Assembly: GCF_021631985.1 (NCBI RefSeq)
Contig: NZ_CP070225.1
Location: 1,922,001-1,986,000, forward strand
Length of the DNA: 64,000 nucleotides
Source: Sandaracinus amylolyticus
GTDB lineage: Bacteria > Myxococcota_A > Polyangia > Polyangiales > Sandaracinaceae
Reading direction: 5' to 3'
Every line of letters starts with the position of its first letter. The stretch's first letter is position 1. The position numbers and the translations under genes were made by a program. The notes below the pieces were generated by a model. The model saw nothing but the letters and a program-made list of their open reading frames with translations. It was not told the DNA's origin and did no database searches. Shown here one piece after another: positions 1 through 8,285 of the stretch.

Positions 1-904
1 TCTGGTGGTGGTTCGCCTGCACGTACTGCGTCTCCTGACGGATCGCGAGCGCGATCGGCGTCTCGTGGCGCAGCGTGCCCGCCTGCGTGAGCAAGCGCTG
101 GTGCCGCAGCCCCCAGAGATCGGGGATCGCGATCGGCAGGTCCGCGACGTCCTCGAGCACGTCGGCGCGCCCCGGTCCCCAGCTCTCCCAGCGCTCGCGC
201 GCGCGGGGATCGATCGCCGCGCCGCGCGCTTCGTAGAAGTCGATGCGCGCGCGACCGTAGTCGAGCGATCGCCGCGCTCGCCCGGCGATCAGCGCGCCGC
301 TCGCGTCGCGCGCGCTGTGGCAGAGCGCGCACGTGATGCCCACGCCCGTTCGTCCCTCGACGTCGCGCGTGAGCACCAGCCCGGGCACGCTGCCGTCGGG
401 CGCGCGCTCGATCCCGATGCTCGCGCCGTACTCCGCATCGCGGATCGCACGATCCCAGAACGGCTCCGTGCGCAGCGGTAGCTCGAAGAACACGCGCTCG
501 CCGAGCGCGACCCACGCCTCGTGCGTGGTCGGTCGTGCGCCATCCCAGAGTGGCGCGACGTGCGCGTCGACGATCGGCGTCTCGCCGCGCGACATCGCCT
601 GCGCGACCTCGACGTCGATGCGGCGCACGCGCGGGCTCCACACCGGGAGCACGTCCCACCCGCTGCGCTCGCGCCCGTACGCCGCGAGGCGCGTCGCGGA
701 GTAGAGGTTCTCGCGGTTCGTGAGCGAGGCCTCGAGCGCCTCGCGCCGCACGCGCGGATCGTCGAGATACTGCGGCGCGTGCGCGTCGATCCACCCATCG
801 CTCCACGGCTCGAGCGAGGGATCGATCGCGGGCGCGATCGCGATCGGCTCCGCCGGCGCGTCACACGCGGCGAGCACCATCGCGATCGCGAGCCACGCGC
901 GCAT
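1..904 (-). CDS. c-type cytochrome lipoprotein, 3' end beyond window
   Basis: The frame is open from an ATG at 904 to the left edge (301 codons), so the C-terminus is missing. The N-terminus is a lipoprotein signal with lipobox LAAC (Cys14), which places the protein on the outer face of a membrane. A single haem-attachment motif CALCH lies at residues 192-196 (codons near 317-331), so covalent haem binding is expected; a second haem could lie in the missing part. The region before it contains many Trp and acidic residues, as in periplasmic multi-domain cytochromes. The start overlaps the stop of the upstream lipoprotein by one base (TGATG), so the two are probably translationally coupled and may work together in extracytoplasmic electron transfer. 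Substrate and partner are unknown. Confidence 0.75.
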   Translation of the reverse strand, partial: MRAWLAIAMVLAACDAPAEPIAIAPAIDPSLEPWSDGWIDAHAPQYLDDPRVRREALEASLTNRENLYSATRLAAYGRERSGWDVLPVWSPRVRRIDVEVAQAMSRGETPIVDAHVAPLWDGARPTTHEAWVALGERVFFELPLRTEPFWDRAIRDAEYGASIGIERAPDGSVPGLVLTRDVEGRTGVGITCALCHSARDASGALIAGRARRSLDYGRARIDFYEARGAAIDPRARERWESWGPGRADVLEDVADLPIAIPDLWGLRHQRLLTQAGTLRHETPIALAIRQETQYVQANHHQ

Positions 905-1482
905 CAGGTGACGATCTCGGGCTCCCGGCTCACCGGTGCGAGCTCGAGCGTCCGCTCGACGCCATCGATGCGCACGCGCATCTCGAGCCGCAGCTGCACG
1001 CCGTAGGTGCGCCACGCCTCGCCCTGACCGATCGCGCTCCAGTCGGGCGCGCTCGTGTCGTAGCGGACGTCGAGTCGCGCGCCGGGCTCGATGCGCTCGT
1101 CCCACGCGCCGAACGTCTCTCCGACGAACACCCGCGCGCGCTGCGGCTCGAGCTCGTCGACGAGCTCACCGTCCATCGTCAGCAGGCGGATCGCGACGAC
1201 CTCGAAGGGCACCGACGAGTCCCCCTCGCTCGCGCTGATCGCGAGCTGCACCGCGGTCTGGGTGCACCAACCGCAGGGCCCGTCCTCGGCGCAGTCCCCC
1301 GCGATCAGGCCGGGCTCGAGCGGCGCGCCCGCCTCGTCGGGACAGTCGTCGGCGAGCGTCACCGACGCGATCGACGCCTGCACGTCGAGCGACTCGGTGG
1401 AGTGGCTCGCGGCACATCCCTGGAGCGTGGGCGCGGCGAGCGCGAGAGCGACGAAGAGCGAGCGAACGAAGCGCGAAGTCAT
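904..1482 (-). CDS. hypothetical lipoprotein upstream of the cytochrome
   Basis: A 192-residue protein with a lipoprotein signal ending in LQGC (Cys23). A Shine-Dalgarno GGAGGGG lies a few bases upstream of the ATG. The mature part carries a Cys cluster around residues 47-73 (CPDE, GDC, GPCGWC) and then a beta-rich C-terminal half that alternates charged and hydrophobic residues. I do not recognise the family. Its one-base overlap with the downstream c-type cytochrome makes a dedicated partner role plausible, for example as a docking or copper/redox accessory, but that is inference from position only. Confidence 0.7.
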   Translation of the reverse strand: MTSRFVRSLFVALALAAPTLQGCAASHSTESLDVQASIASVTLADDCPDEAGAPLEPGLIAGDCAEDGPCGWCTQTAVQLAISASEGDSSVPFEVVAIRLLTMDGELVDELEPQRARVFVGETFGAWDERIEPGARLDVRYDTSAPDWSAIGQGEAWRTYGVQLRLEMRVRIDGVERTLELAPVSREPEIVT

Positions 1483-1587
1483 GCGGGTCCCCTCCGGAGC
1501 ACGGTCTCGCAGTGCAGCGCTCGTGCCGCGCGAATTGCCCGGATTCTATGCGAAGTACGTGTGCCGCGGCGTGCCGAGCGCGCGTGA

Positions 1588-1593
1588 TAGTCT
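1588..1593 (+). promoter_or_regulatory. TAGTCT, candidate -10 for a leaderless mRNA
   Basis: TAGTCT fits TANNNT and ends 8 nt before the ATG at 1602. There is no Shine-Dalgarno, so transcription would start at or next to the start codon. No convincing -35 is visible. Confidence 0.4.
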
Positions 1594-1601
1594 CGCCGCC
1601 C

Positions 1602-2012
1602 ATGATGACGACGAAGCACCTCGTGCTGCTCGCGCTCGGTGCGGGCGCGCTCTCCGCCGGATGCGGCGCCGCCGCCGATCACACCGCCACGCTCGCGCGC
1701 CTGCGCGACGCGATCGACGCCCCGATCGCCACACCGACGCAGCTCGAGGATCACAACCAGCTCGTCGAGAACGTGGTGCGCAGCGGTGCGCTCGACGGGC
1801 TGCGCCAGCACGAGGTGCAGGAGCGCATCGGACGCGGCGAGGACTGCGGCGTGCGCGCGCTCTGCTCCGAGCACGGCTTCCGCCCGACCGACTGGGTCTA
1901 CGACGTGGGCCGCGATCCCAACGATCCGCAGCTCCCCGCGGGCCCGACGCTCGTCGTCGGCTTCGACCCGACCGGCCACGTCGACGGCACGTACTACGTC
2001 ACGCGTCGCTGA
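1602..2012 (+). CDS. small lipoprotein, possible BamE/SmpA-like fold
   Basis: A 136-residue lipoprotein with lipobox LSAGC (Cys21). ATG at 1602 is followed directly by a second ATG. The mature part has the order helix (EVQERIGRG), a Cys-containing loop, then strands around DWVYDVG and LVVGFDPTGHVDG. This resembles the small alpha/beta BamE/SmpA fold, in which a helix with a GM-x-EV-like turn precedes W-x-Y and F-D-x-x-G strands. That fold assignment is by eye and tentative. Two Cys (about 82 and 87) could form a disulphide. The stop TGA (2010-2012) is directly adjacent to the stop of the convergent TetR gene, with no intergenic base. Confidence 0.75.
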   Translation: MMTTKHLVLLALGAGALSAGCGAAADHTATLARLRDAIDAPIATPTQLEDHNQLVENVVRSGALDGLRQHEVQERIGRGEDCGVRALCSEHGFRPTDWVYDVGRDPNDPQLPAGPTLVVGFDPTGHVDGTYYVTRR

Positions 2013-2630
2013 TCAGTCCTTCAGCAGGTAGCGCGTCACGACGTCGGTGATCGTGCGCACCATCTCGTCGTCGTCGGTCTCGCGCCGCTGCGTCGTCACG
2101 GCGTGCGTGAGCGCGTCGACCATGTGCACCGAGACGAACGCCGCGAGGCGCGTGTCCTCGACGCGCAGCAGCGCGTGGTGCGCGTCGAGGTACGCCTTCG
2201 TGATCTCGATGACGCGATCGAGCTCCTGCTCGTAGCGCGCGAGGCGTCCGGTGCGCGGGATCTGCTCGCGCAGCACCTTCGCGAGCTTCGGGCGCTCGCG
2301 CTTGCTCGCGATCATCGCGCTCACGAGCGCGCCCGCGACGGTGCGCGGCGCGTGGTCGCTCATCGCGGCGAAGGTGTCGACGACCATCTGGAAGAGGAAC
2401 GCGGAGTGGCGATCGACGAGCTCGCCCACCAGCGACTCTTTGTTGGGGAAGTACTGGTAGAGCGATCCGATGCTCACGCCCGCGCGCTCCGCGACGCGGT
2501 TCGTCGAGAGCGCGTCGTACCCGTCGCGCACGAGAATGTGAGCGGTCGCATCGAGGATCGCGTCGACCGTGTCCTGCGCGCGGCGCTGGAGAGGCCGCTT
2601 TCTCGGCGTGGTGTCGGGACGTCGTGCCAT
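2013..2630 (-). CDS. TetR/AcrR-family transcriptional regulator
   Basis: A 205-residue regulator with a typical TetR N-terminal helix-turn-helix at about residues 22-66, including the conserved recognition segment GVSIGSLYQYFPNKESL. The C-terminal ligand-binding domain is all-helical and diverged, as usual. It is divergently transcribed from a COQ4-like gene, and a perfect 6-bp inverted repeat sits between the two starts. Auto-repression and control of the neighbour are therefore likely. The ligand is unknown; given the neighbour, a prenyl-quinone or lipid-related molecule is possible (inference). Confidence 0.9.
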   Translation of the reverse strand: MARRPDTTPRKRPLQRRAQDTVDAILDATAHILVRDGYDALSTNRVAERAGVSIGSLYQYFPNKESLVGELVDRHSAFLFQMVVDTFAAMSDHAPRTVAGALVSAMIASKRERPKLAKVLREQIPRTGRLARYEQELDRVIEITKAYLDAHHALLRVEDTRLAAFVSVHMVDALTHAVTTQRRETDDDEMVRTITDVVTRYLLKD

Positions 2631-2652
2631 GCGGGAATGCGAGTGGAAGAAC

Positions 2653-2668
2653 GTGAGCTGTGGCTCAC
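2653..2668. promoter_or_regulatory. palindromic operator between tetR and COQ4-like gene
   Basis: GTGAGC-N4-GCTCAC is a perfect 6+6 inverted repeat in the 71-bp divergent intergenic region. It lies 23 bp from the TetR start and 34 bp from the COQ4-like start. Its position suits a TetR dimer site repressing both directions. Confidence 0.55.
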
Positions 2669-2701
2669 ATTCTATCTCGACCCGGGGTAGGAGGAAGCAC
2701 G

Positions 2702-3418
2702 ATGGCGTGGAAGCCGCTCAACTCGCTCTTGCTCGTGCGTGCGGTGCTGCGACTGGTGCGCGATCCGCGACGGCTCGACGAGGTGTTCCGCATCGCCGAC
2801 GCGATGGAGTCGGCCGAGCTCGCGGCGCGCGTCGAGGAAGAGTTCCGGCGCCACCCCGAGCACCTCGATGCATTGCGCGATCGGCCGCGCATCGGGCGCA
2901 TCGACGTCGCGAAGCTCGCGGCGATGCCCGAGGGCTCGCTCGGCCGTGCGTTCGCGGACTTCCTGACCGAGAACCAGCTCGACCCCGAGGACATCGAGGT
3001 CAACGCGGTGCGCTCCGACTTCGACTTCGTGCGCGCCCACCTGCGCGAGACCCACGACGTCTGGCACGTCGCGACCGGCTTCACGACCGACGTCGCGGGC
3101 GAGCTCGGCCTGCAGGCGTTCTATCTCGCGCAGTTCCGCGCGCCGCTCGCCGCGATGCTGCTCACGGTCGGCATGCTGAACACGCTCCTCTACGCGATGG
3201 AGGATCGCGACGCGCGCATGCGCGCGATCTCCCGCGGATGGCTGCTCGGCAAGCGCGCGGGCTCGCTCTTCGGGTACCGCTGGGCGGAGCGCTGGGAGCG
3301 CCCGCTCGTCGAGGTGCGTCGCGAGCTCGGGCTCGACGTCGCCGTGGTCGACGAGGCGATCGAGTCGCTCGTCGGCCCCGAGGAGCGACTCGCGACCGAG
3401 CTCCGCGCCGCGGCGTGA
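2702..3418 (+). CDS. COQ4-family (ubiquinone biosynthesis) protein
   Basis: A 238-residue protein. ATG 2702 was chosen because AGGAGGAA (2689-2696) precedes it at ideal spacing; an upstream in-frame start exists but lies in the operator region. The diagnostic COQ4 signature HDxxH-x11-E is intact: His118, Asp119, His122 and Glu134, within THDVWHVATGF. In the COQ4 family these residues bind a metal, and the protein scaffolds or acts in the quinone head-group steps of ubiquinone synthesis (C1 decarboxylation/hydroxylation has been proposed). Length and the helical N-terminus match bacterial COQ4-like proteins. No other quinone gene is nearby. The paired TetR gene suggests inducible expression, which would be unusual for a core ubiquinone gene, so a lipid-handling paralogue is possible. 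Confidence 0.8.
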   Translation: MAWKPLNSLLLVRAVLRLVRDPRRLDEVFRIADAMESAELAARVEEEFRRHPEHLDALRDRPRIGRIDVAKLAAMPEGSLGRAFADFLTENQLDPEDIEVNAVRSDFDFVRAHLRETHDVWHVATGFTTDVAGELGLQAFYLAQFRAPLAAMLLTVGMLNTLLYAMEDRDARMRAISRGWLLGKRAGSLFGYRWAERWERPLVEVRRELGLDVAVVDEAIESLVGPEERLATELRAAA

Positions 3419-3433
3419 TCAGCGCCAGCTGGA

Positions 3434-3470
3434 GTGCTCGCTCGCGCACGGCCCGCACGGGAGCGAGCAC
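3434..3470. terminator. bidirectional hairpin between convergent genes
   Basis: GTGCTCGCTC (3434-3443) and GAGCGAGCAC (3461-3470) form a perfect 10-bp stem with a 17-nt loop. The hairpin fills the gap between the COQ4-like stop (3418) and the kinase stop (3487). There is no T-tract on either side. Confidence 0.5.
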
Positions 3471-3486
3471 GTGGACGGGAGGGCGC

Positions 3487-4809
3487 TCAGCGCCAGCGCG
3501 CGATCCGCTCGAGCACCCACTGCACGACGTCACGCGTGATCGAGACGGCCCGCGCGAGCGCGATCCGGGCGCGGGCTCGCGCGACGATCGGCGCGAGCGC
3601 GACCGGCGAGTCGACGAGCGTCGGATCGCCCGCGACCATCGCGAGCTCGGTCGACGCTTCCTCGAGACGGATGCGCCGCCGCACGCCGCTCGCGCCCATC
3701 TCCGCCACGGCGGAAGGGCGCGCCTTGCGCGTCGCGTCGTCCTCTCGACGCCGCACCTGCGCGCCGGTCCGCTCGCGCCGCATCGGCGCGACGTCGCGCG
3801 TCACCGCGTCCTCGTGCTGCTCGAGCGCCGCGATGATCACGCCGCGCGCGCCTTCGATGCGCTCGCCCATCACGCGCTTCACGTGGCGCGCGACCTCCTC
3901 GCGGGTCGCGAGCCCACCGAGCGCCGGGGCCGCGCGCTCGATCGATCGCGCGAGCTCGCTCGCGGTCTCGAAGCGCGCCGCGGGATCACGCGCGAGCGCA
4001 CGGGCCAGCGTGGCCTGCAGCGCGATCACGGTCGGCGCGATCGTGCCGATCGGCGGCGCCTCGCGCTCGGGCTCGCGCAGCAGCGCCGCGAGCCCGCCCT
4101 CGAAGAGCCGACGCCCCGCGAGCATCTCCCAGAGCACCACGCCCATCGCGTAGACGTCGGTGCGTCGATCGATCCGCTGGCTCCGGATCTGCTCGGGCGC
4201 GAGGTAACCGACCTTGCCCTTCACGCGTCCCGGCGGCGTGCGCGGCGCGCGATCCGCAGTGCGCGCCACGCCGAAGTCCGTGAGGAGCGCGTGCCCGTCG
4301 GTGCGCACCAGGACGTTCGCGGGCGAGACGTCGCAGTGCACGATCCCGACGAGGCGCCCCTGCTCGTCGCGCGCCTCGTGGGCCGCGTCGAGCCCGAGCA
4401 GCGCGTCGTGCACCACCCGCATCGCGATGCGCGGCGGCACCGTCTCGGCCTCGAAGAGCTCGCGCAGCGACGCGCCGTCGACGAACTCCATCACCAGCGC
4501 GCGGTTGCCCGTCGCATCGGTCGCGACGTCGAGCACGCGCACCACGTGGGGATGATCGATGGCGCGAGCGATGTGCGCCTCGTCGAGGATCGCCTCCGCG
4601 TCCTCGCTGGGCCGATGCGGCACCTTCATCGCGACGCAGCGCGCGAGGCCGCGTGGTCCGGGGGCGCGTGCCGCCCAGACCGCGCCCATGCCCCCGTTGG
4701 CGATGCGCGTGACCAGCTCGTAGTCGCCGAACCTGACGCCGCTCGCGCGCGCGTCCGCCTGGCCTCGGTTCGATCCGGAGCGCGACATCCGCTGCCCTCC
4801 GGAGGCCAA
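3487..4809 (-). CDS. Ser/Thr protein kinase with HCD in place of HRD
   Basis: A 440-residue Hanks-type kinase with its kinase domain at about residues 30-290. The Gly-rich loop ANGGMG (37-42), catalytic Lys62 (VAMK), DFG 178-180 and APE 204-206 are present. The catalytic loop reads HCDVSPAN (158-165): the usual Arg of HRD is Cys159, a one-base change (TGC for CGC, 4333-4335). This makes it a non-RD kinase, so activity should not depend on activation-loop phosphorylation. The HxDVSPxN form is otherwise the common myxobacterial variant. The C-terminal 150 residues are Arg/Ala-rich with no transmembrane segment, so the kinase is cytoplasmic. It follows a Roadblock-like gene by 24 bp on the same strand. 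An internal ATG at 4788 is an alternative start. Confidence 0.9.
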   Translation of the reverse strand: MASGGQRMSRSGSNRGQADARASGVRFGDYELVTRIANGGMGAVWAARAPGPRGLARCVAMKVPHRPSEDAEAILDEAHIARAIDHPHVVRVLDVATDATGNRALVMEFVDGASLRELFEAETVPPRIAMRVVHDALLGLDAAHEARDEQGRLVGIVHCDVSPANVLVRTDGHALLTDFGVARTADRAPRTPPGRVKGKVGYLAPEQIRSQRIDRRTDVYAMGVVLWEMLAGRRLFEGGLAALLREPEREAPPIGTIAPTVIALQATLARALARDPAARFETASELARSIERAAPALGGLATREEVARHVKRVMGERIEGARGVIIAALEQHEDAVTRDVAPMRRERTGAQVRRREDDATRKARPSAVAEMGASGVRRRIRLEEASTELAMVAGDPTLVDSPVALAPIVARARARIALARAVSITRDVVQWVLERIARWR

Positions 4810-4833
4810 GTGGGAGGCCCGCGGGGATTCGGG

Positions 4834-5244
4834 TCACGCGAGATTTCGTCGCGGCGCGGGGCTGCTCGTCCGGCGCAGCATTCGCTCGAGGAGCGGGCGG
4901 GCGCGACGCAGCCGGTGCAGCGCGACGGCCCCGGGCACGGTCTCCGGCGCGAGGAGCGCGAGGACGTACCCGTGACCGAGCGGTGCTGCGTGGGCGGTCG
5001 CGGGCCCGAGCACGCGCGAGACGTGATCGCGCTCCTGCGTCAGCTCCGCGTGGATGCCCGCACAGACCACCGCGCCCCAGCGCGCGACGTCCGCCGCGTC
5101 GACCCAGTCCGCGTGGGCGACGTGCTCGACGACGTCGCCGTTGCACGTCGCGATGCACGCGATGCCCCCGACGCCCGCCGCAGCGTAGTCGAGGATCCGG
5201 CGGACCTGTGCGAGGGCCTTCGCGCTCTCGAACTGCCGGGGCAC
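4834..5244 (-). CDS. Roadblock/LC7-like small protein
   Basis: A 136-residue protein. I place the start at GTG 5244 because TACGCT ends 6 nt before it and the upstream in-frame stretch back to ATG 5340 uses many AT-ending codons, unlike the gene body. The core (GVGGIACIATCNGDVV, then a helix, then a GYVLALLAP strand and a long helix) matches the Roadblock/LC7 order seen in MglB-type GTPase partners. The resemblance is by eye and moderate. It is probably co-transcribed with the non-RD kinase 24 bp downstream, so it may be a regulator or substrate of that kinase. No Ras-like GTPase is adjacent. Confidence 0.6.
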   Translation of the reverse strand: MPRQFESAKALAQVRRILDYAAAGVGGIACIATCNGDVVEHVAHADWVDAADVARWGAVVCAGIHAELTQERDHVSRVLGPATAHAAPLGHGYVLALLAPETVPGAVALHRLRRARPLLERMLRRTSSPAPRRNLA

Positions 5245-5250
5245 GAGGCG

Positions 5251-5256
5251 AGCGTA
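5251..5256 (-). promoter_or_regulatory. TACGCT, candidate -10 for a leaderless mRNA
   Basis: On the minus strand TACGCT ends 6 nt before GTG 5244. It supports that start over ATG 5340 and would drive the Roadblock-like/kinase pair. Confidence 0.4.
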
Positions 5257-5338
5257 GCGCGGGTCGCACGGCGCGCGGAAGAGTGGCTCGCATCGTGCGA
5301 AGCGCCTCGGCCGTCCTCTCTCGCTCACCGAGGTGCTC

Positions 5339-7273
5339 ATGAACGCCGCTCGTTCGGCGCGCTCGCTCCGCGCGTCGGAGACTCGCGACCCCGTTCTCTC
5401 GCTCGTCCTGGGGCTCGTCGTCCCCGCGACGATGCTCGCCGGCTGTGACTGCAGCGGGCGCATCGACGGCGCGGGCACATCGTGCGTGACCAGCGCCGAG
5501 TGTCCGACCGGGAGCGCATGCGTCGATGGTCTCTGCCAGGGCACCGGGGTGCCCGACGGAGGTCAGGTCGGCTCGTGCACCTCGGACCCGCCGATGCCGG
5601 TCGCCGAGTCGTGCAACGGCCGCGACGACGACTGCGACGGAGAGATCGACGACGGCGTGCTCTCGACCTGCGGCGACTGCGATCCCTCGTGCGAGGGCGA
5701 GCACCTCGGCCCGGGCACGGGCACGCCCTTCGATCCCGAGGGCCACACCGACGGCAGCGAGAGCGAAGGCGTCGGGCTCGACGACGACGGCGCGATCGTC
5801 CTCGACTCCCGCCGCATCGAGACCGCGTTCATCTGGATCGCGAACACCGGCGACGGAACGGTCTCGAAGGTCGACACGCGCACCCGCGTCGAGGTCGCGC
5901 GCTATCGCACCGGTCCCGCGGGCGGCGCCGACGACCCCTCGCGCACCTCGGTGAACTCGCTCGGCGACGTCTACGTCGCGAACCGTGCGGGCCGCAGCGT
6001 CACGAAGATCTCGGTCCTCGGCGCGGACTGTCCCGACACCGACGGCGACGGGGTGGTGCGCACCTCGACCGGCCCCACCGACGTTCTGCCGTGGGGCCAG
6101 GACGACTGCGTGCTGTGGAACGTCTCGCTGCCCGACGGCGGCATCCTCCGCGCGCTCGCGGCGCAGGACACGCTGGGCCCCGACGGCGAGATCATCACGG
6201 CGGTGTGGGTCGGCGGGTGGGAAGGGCTCGCGTGGAAGCTCGACGGCGAGAACGGCGCGATCCTCGTGCGCACCGCGTCGCCCACGAACAACTACGGCTT
6301 CGCGCTCGACGGCGCGGGCAACCTCTGGATCGCCGGGCGCAGCGCGCGCGTGCTCGGCCGCATCGACACCCGCCGCTGCGTCAACACCGCGAGCTGCGAC
6401 GTCGCGCCGTGCGCCGACGACGGCGACTCGTGCATCAAGCAGCAGGTCTCGATCCCCGCGGGCCACAACCCCTACGGCATCACCGTGGACGCCGATCAGC
6501 GGGTGTGGGTCGCGATGCACGGCACCAGCACGATCGGCCGCTACGATCCCGACGCGGCGGGCGCGCGCTGGACCTTCGTGAACGTCGGCATCGACTGCCA
6601 CGGCATCGCCGCCGACGGCGCGGGCTGGGTGTGGGCGGCGGGCTACGGCGCGGGCGTGGTGCGCCTCGACGCCGACGATCCGACGATGTTCGTGGTCGTG
6701 CCGGGCACGGGCGGCCGCGCGAGCAAGGGCATGGCGATCGACTTCGACGGCAACGTCTGGTCGATCAACCAGGGCACCGACGACGCGACGGTGATCGAGC
6801 CGGGCGCGACGCTCGCCGACGCGACGGTCACGACCGACGTCGTGCCCGCGGGCATCGAGCGCTACACGTACTCCGACATGACGGGGCAGCAGCTGCGCCT
6901 CGCGACCGATCCGCGCGGCTGGTACCGCCGTCCCTTCGAGGGGTGCCCCGAGGGCACCGACGTCGAGACCGAGTGGCGCGACCTGCGCTTCGAGGGATCG
7001 ACCCCGCCCGGCACGCTGATGCGCTTCCGCGTGCGCACCGCGGCGACGCGCGCGGAGCTCGCGAGCGCGATGTGGATCCTCGTCGGCGAGGCACCGCCCG
7101 CGACGTCTCCGCTGTCCATCGGCGATGCGCTCACGGCCGCGTCGATCGAGCCGCTGCGATGGATCGAGGTCGAGGTCCAGCTCGAGGCGATGCGCTCGAG
7201 CGCGACCGAGATCATCTCGCCCCGCCTCACGTCGCTGACGGTCACGCGCCAGTGCGGATCGCTGGTGTTCTAG
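5339..7273 (+). CDS. NHL/beta-propeller lipoprotein with MopE-type metal motif
   Basis: A 644-residue lipoprotein with lipobox LAGC (Cys36). ATG 5339 has GAGG 7 nt upstream. After a Cys-rich N-terminal zone (residues 36-82) comes CNGRDDDCDGEIDDG (92-106), the putative metal-binding repeat of MopE-like myxobacterial surface proteins. Then come repeated blocks of the type I-A-N-T-G-D-G-T-V-S-K-V, G-I-T-V-D-A-D-Q-R-V-W-V and G-M-A-I-D-F-D-G-N-V-W, which fit NHL or virginiamycin-B-lyase-like propeller blades. A TDGDG calcium-type loop interrupts the propeller. The role is probably a secreted or surface binding protein; the ligand is unknown. The start codon overlaps ATG 5340 of the opposite strand, but the Roadblock-like gene most likely starts further in. 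Confidence 0.85.
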   Translation: MNAARSARSLRASETRDPVLSLVLGLVVPATMLAGCDCSGRIDGAGTSCVTSAECPTGSACVDGLCQGTGVPDGGQVGSCTSDPPMPVAESCNGRDDDCDGEIDDGVLSTCGDCDPSCEGEHLGPGTGTPFDPEGHTDGSESEGVGLDDDGAIVLDSRRIETAFIWIANTGDGTVSKVDTRTRVEVARYRTGPAGGADDPSRTSVNSLGDVYVANRAGRSVTKISVLGADCPDTDGDGVVRTSTGPTDVLPWGQDDCVLWNVSLPDGGILRALAAQDTLGPDGEIITAVWVGGWEGLAWKLDGENGAILVRTASPTNNYGFALDGAGNLWIAGRSARVLGRIDTRRCVNTASCDVAPCADDGDSCIKQQVSIPAGHNPYGITVDADQRVWVAMHGTSTIGRYDPDAAGARWTFVNVGIDCHGIAADGAGWVWAAGYGAGVVRLDADDPTMFVVVPGTGGRASKGMAIDFDGNVWSINQGTDDATVIEPGATLADATVTTDVVPAGIERYTYSDMTGQQLRLATDPRGWYRRPFEGCPEGTDVETEWRDLRFEGSTPPGTLMRFRVRTAATRAELASAMWILVGEAPPATSPLSIGDALTAASIEPLRWIEVEVQLEAMRSSATEIISPRLTSLTVTRQCGSLVF

Positions 7274-7329
7274 AAGGAAGGCAGGACGACGTGTCCCTTC
7301 CGGTTCCTGCGCCTCGGAGGCGCCCTCGT

Positions 7330-8274
7330 TCAGTCGAGGAGCTCGTCGACGGGGCGGAGGAGGGGCGGGGGCTCGGGATCGCCGATGCGCTGCCTCAGGT
7401 TGACCTCGATCATCCGCGAGATGGCGCGCAGCGGGAGGTCGTTGGGGTCGGTGCCGAAGGGCATCTCGATCTCGTCGCCGACGACGTCGAGACCGAAGAA
7501 CGCGTACGCCACGAGGCCGACCGCGAAGGGCGTGTAGATCCCGATCTCGTCCACCAGTCCGAACGGCAGCGCGTAGCAGTACACCGCGGTGATCCGGTGG
7601 ATCAGCGTGGTGTACGAGAACGGGATCGGCGTCGCCTTGATGCGCTCGCAGCCGCCCTGGATGTCGGTGAGCGCGGTCATCGACTGCTCGAGCACCGGCA
7701 GGTGCATCGTGTGGATCCACCCGCGCTGCCACGCCGCGCGGATGCGCTCCGCGGTGCCCTGCGTGATCGCGAAGGGGCGATTGCTCTCCTTGCGCAGCAG
7801 CTCGATCTCGTCGGCCGGGAGGAACGGCGCCAGCTGCGCGAGGTCGTCCTCGTCGCGCAGCGCGAGCCGCAGCGCATGCGCGAACGCAGCGATGCGCAGC
7901 ACGATCTCGCGCTGGAACGCGCGCAGCTCGTTCTCGTCGACGCGCGGGCCCTCGGGCTGCGTGCCCACGATGGTCAGCACCTGCCGCGTGAACGTGCGCG
8001 TCGTGTTGACGAGCGAGCCCCAGAGCTTGCGGCCCTCCCACCAGCGGTCGTAGCTCGCGTTGTTCCGGAAGCCGAGGAAGATGCCGAGCGCGACGCCGAT
8101 CAGCGTGAACGGCAGTGGCTTCAGGTTCGGATGCCAGTCGTGCAGCTCCTCGAGGATCGTCACGAAGATCGAGACGACGAGCACGCCGGCGATGCGGTAC
8201 TTGGTCCGTGGGAGCTCGCTTCCCTTGTACGCGAAGACGAGACGCCACCACGAGACCTTCGACGGGACCAGCAT
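7330..8274 (-). CDS. bestrophin-family (UPF0187) anion channel-like protein
   Basis: A 314-residue protein. ATG 8274 was chosen because GGAGGAA precedes it; the frame extends upstream only into a hairpin. Bestrophin family features are clear: an early transmembrane segment around residues 28-45, then SYDRWWEGRKLWGSLVN, the family's conserved block after TM2, and late segments around residues 218-265 with PFG(L/V)VDE-like sequence before a soluble tail. Bacterial members form pentameric channels in the inner membrane for small ions (chloride or, in some homologues, cations). It lies downstream of an acyl-CoA dehydrogenase on the same strand, separated by a strong hairpin, so co-expression would be attenuated. 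Confidence 0.88.
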   Translation of the reverse strand: MLVPSKVSWWRLVFAYKGSELPRTKYRIAGVLVVSIFVTILEELHDWHPNLKPLPFTLIGVALGIFLGFRNNASYDRWWEGRKLWGSLVNTTRTFTRQVLTIVGTQPEGPRVDENELRAFQREIVLRIAAFAHALRLALRDEDDLAQLAPFLPADEIELLRKESNRPFAITQGTAERIRAAWQRGWIHTMHLPVLEQSMTALTDIQGGCERIKATPIPFSYTTLIHRITAVYCYALPFGLVDEIGIYTPFAVGLVAYAFFGLDVVGDEIEMPFGTDPNDLPLRAISRMIEVNLRQRIGDPEPPPLLRPVDELLD

Positions 8275-8285
8275 CCGTGCGCTTC

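Noticed and set aside
5245-5340. N-terminal extension of the Roadblock-like gene to ATG 5340
   Set aside because: Many AT-ending codons, no ribosome site, overlap with the opposite start; GTG 5244 with an upstream TANNNT fits better.
7274-7329. Terminator between propeller lipoprotein and bestrophin genes
   Set aside because: Only a 5-bp GCGCC/GGCGC stem at 7309-7323; too weak to call.
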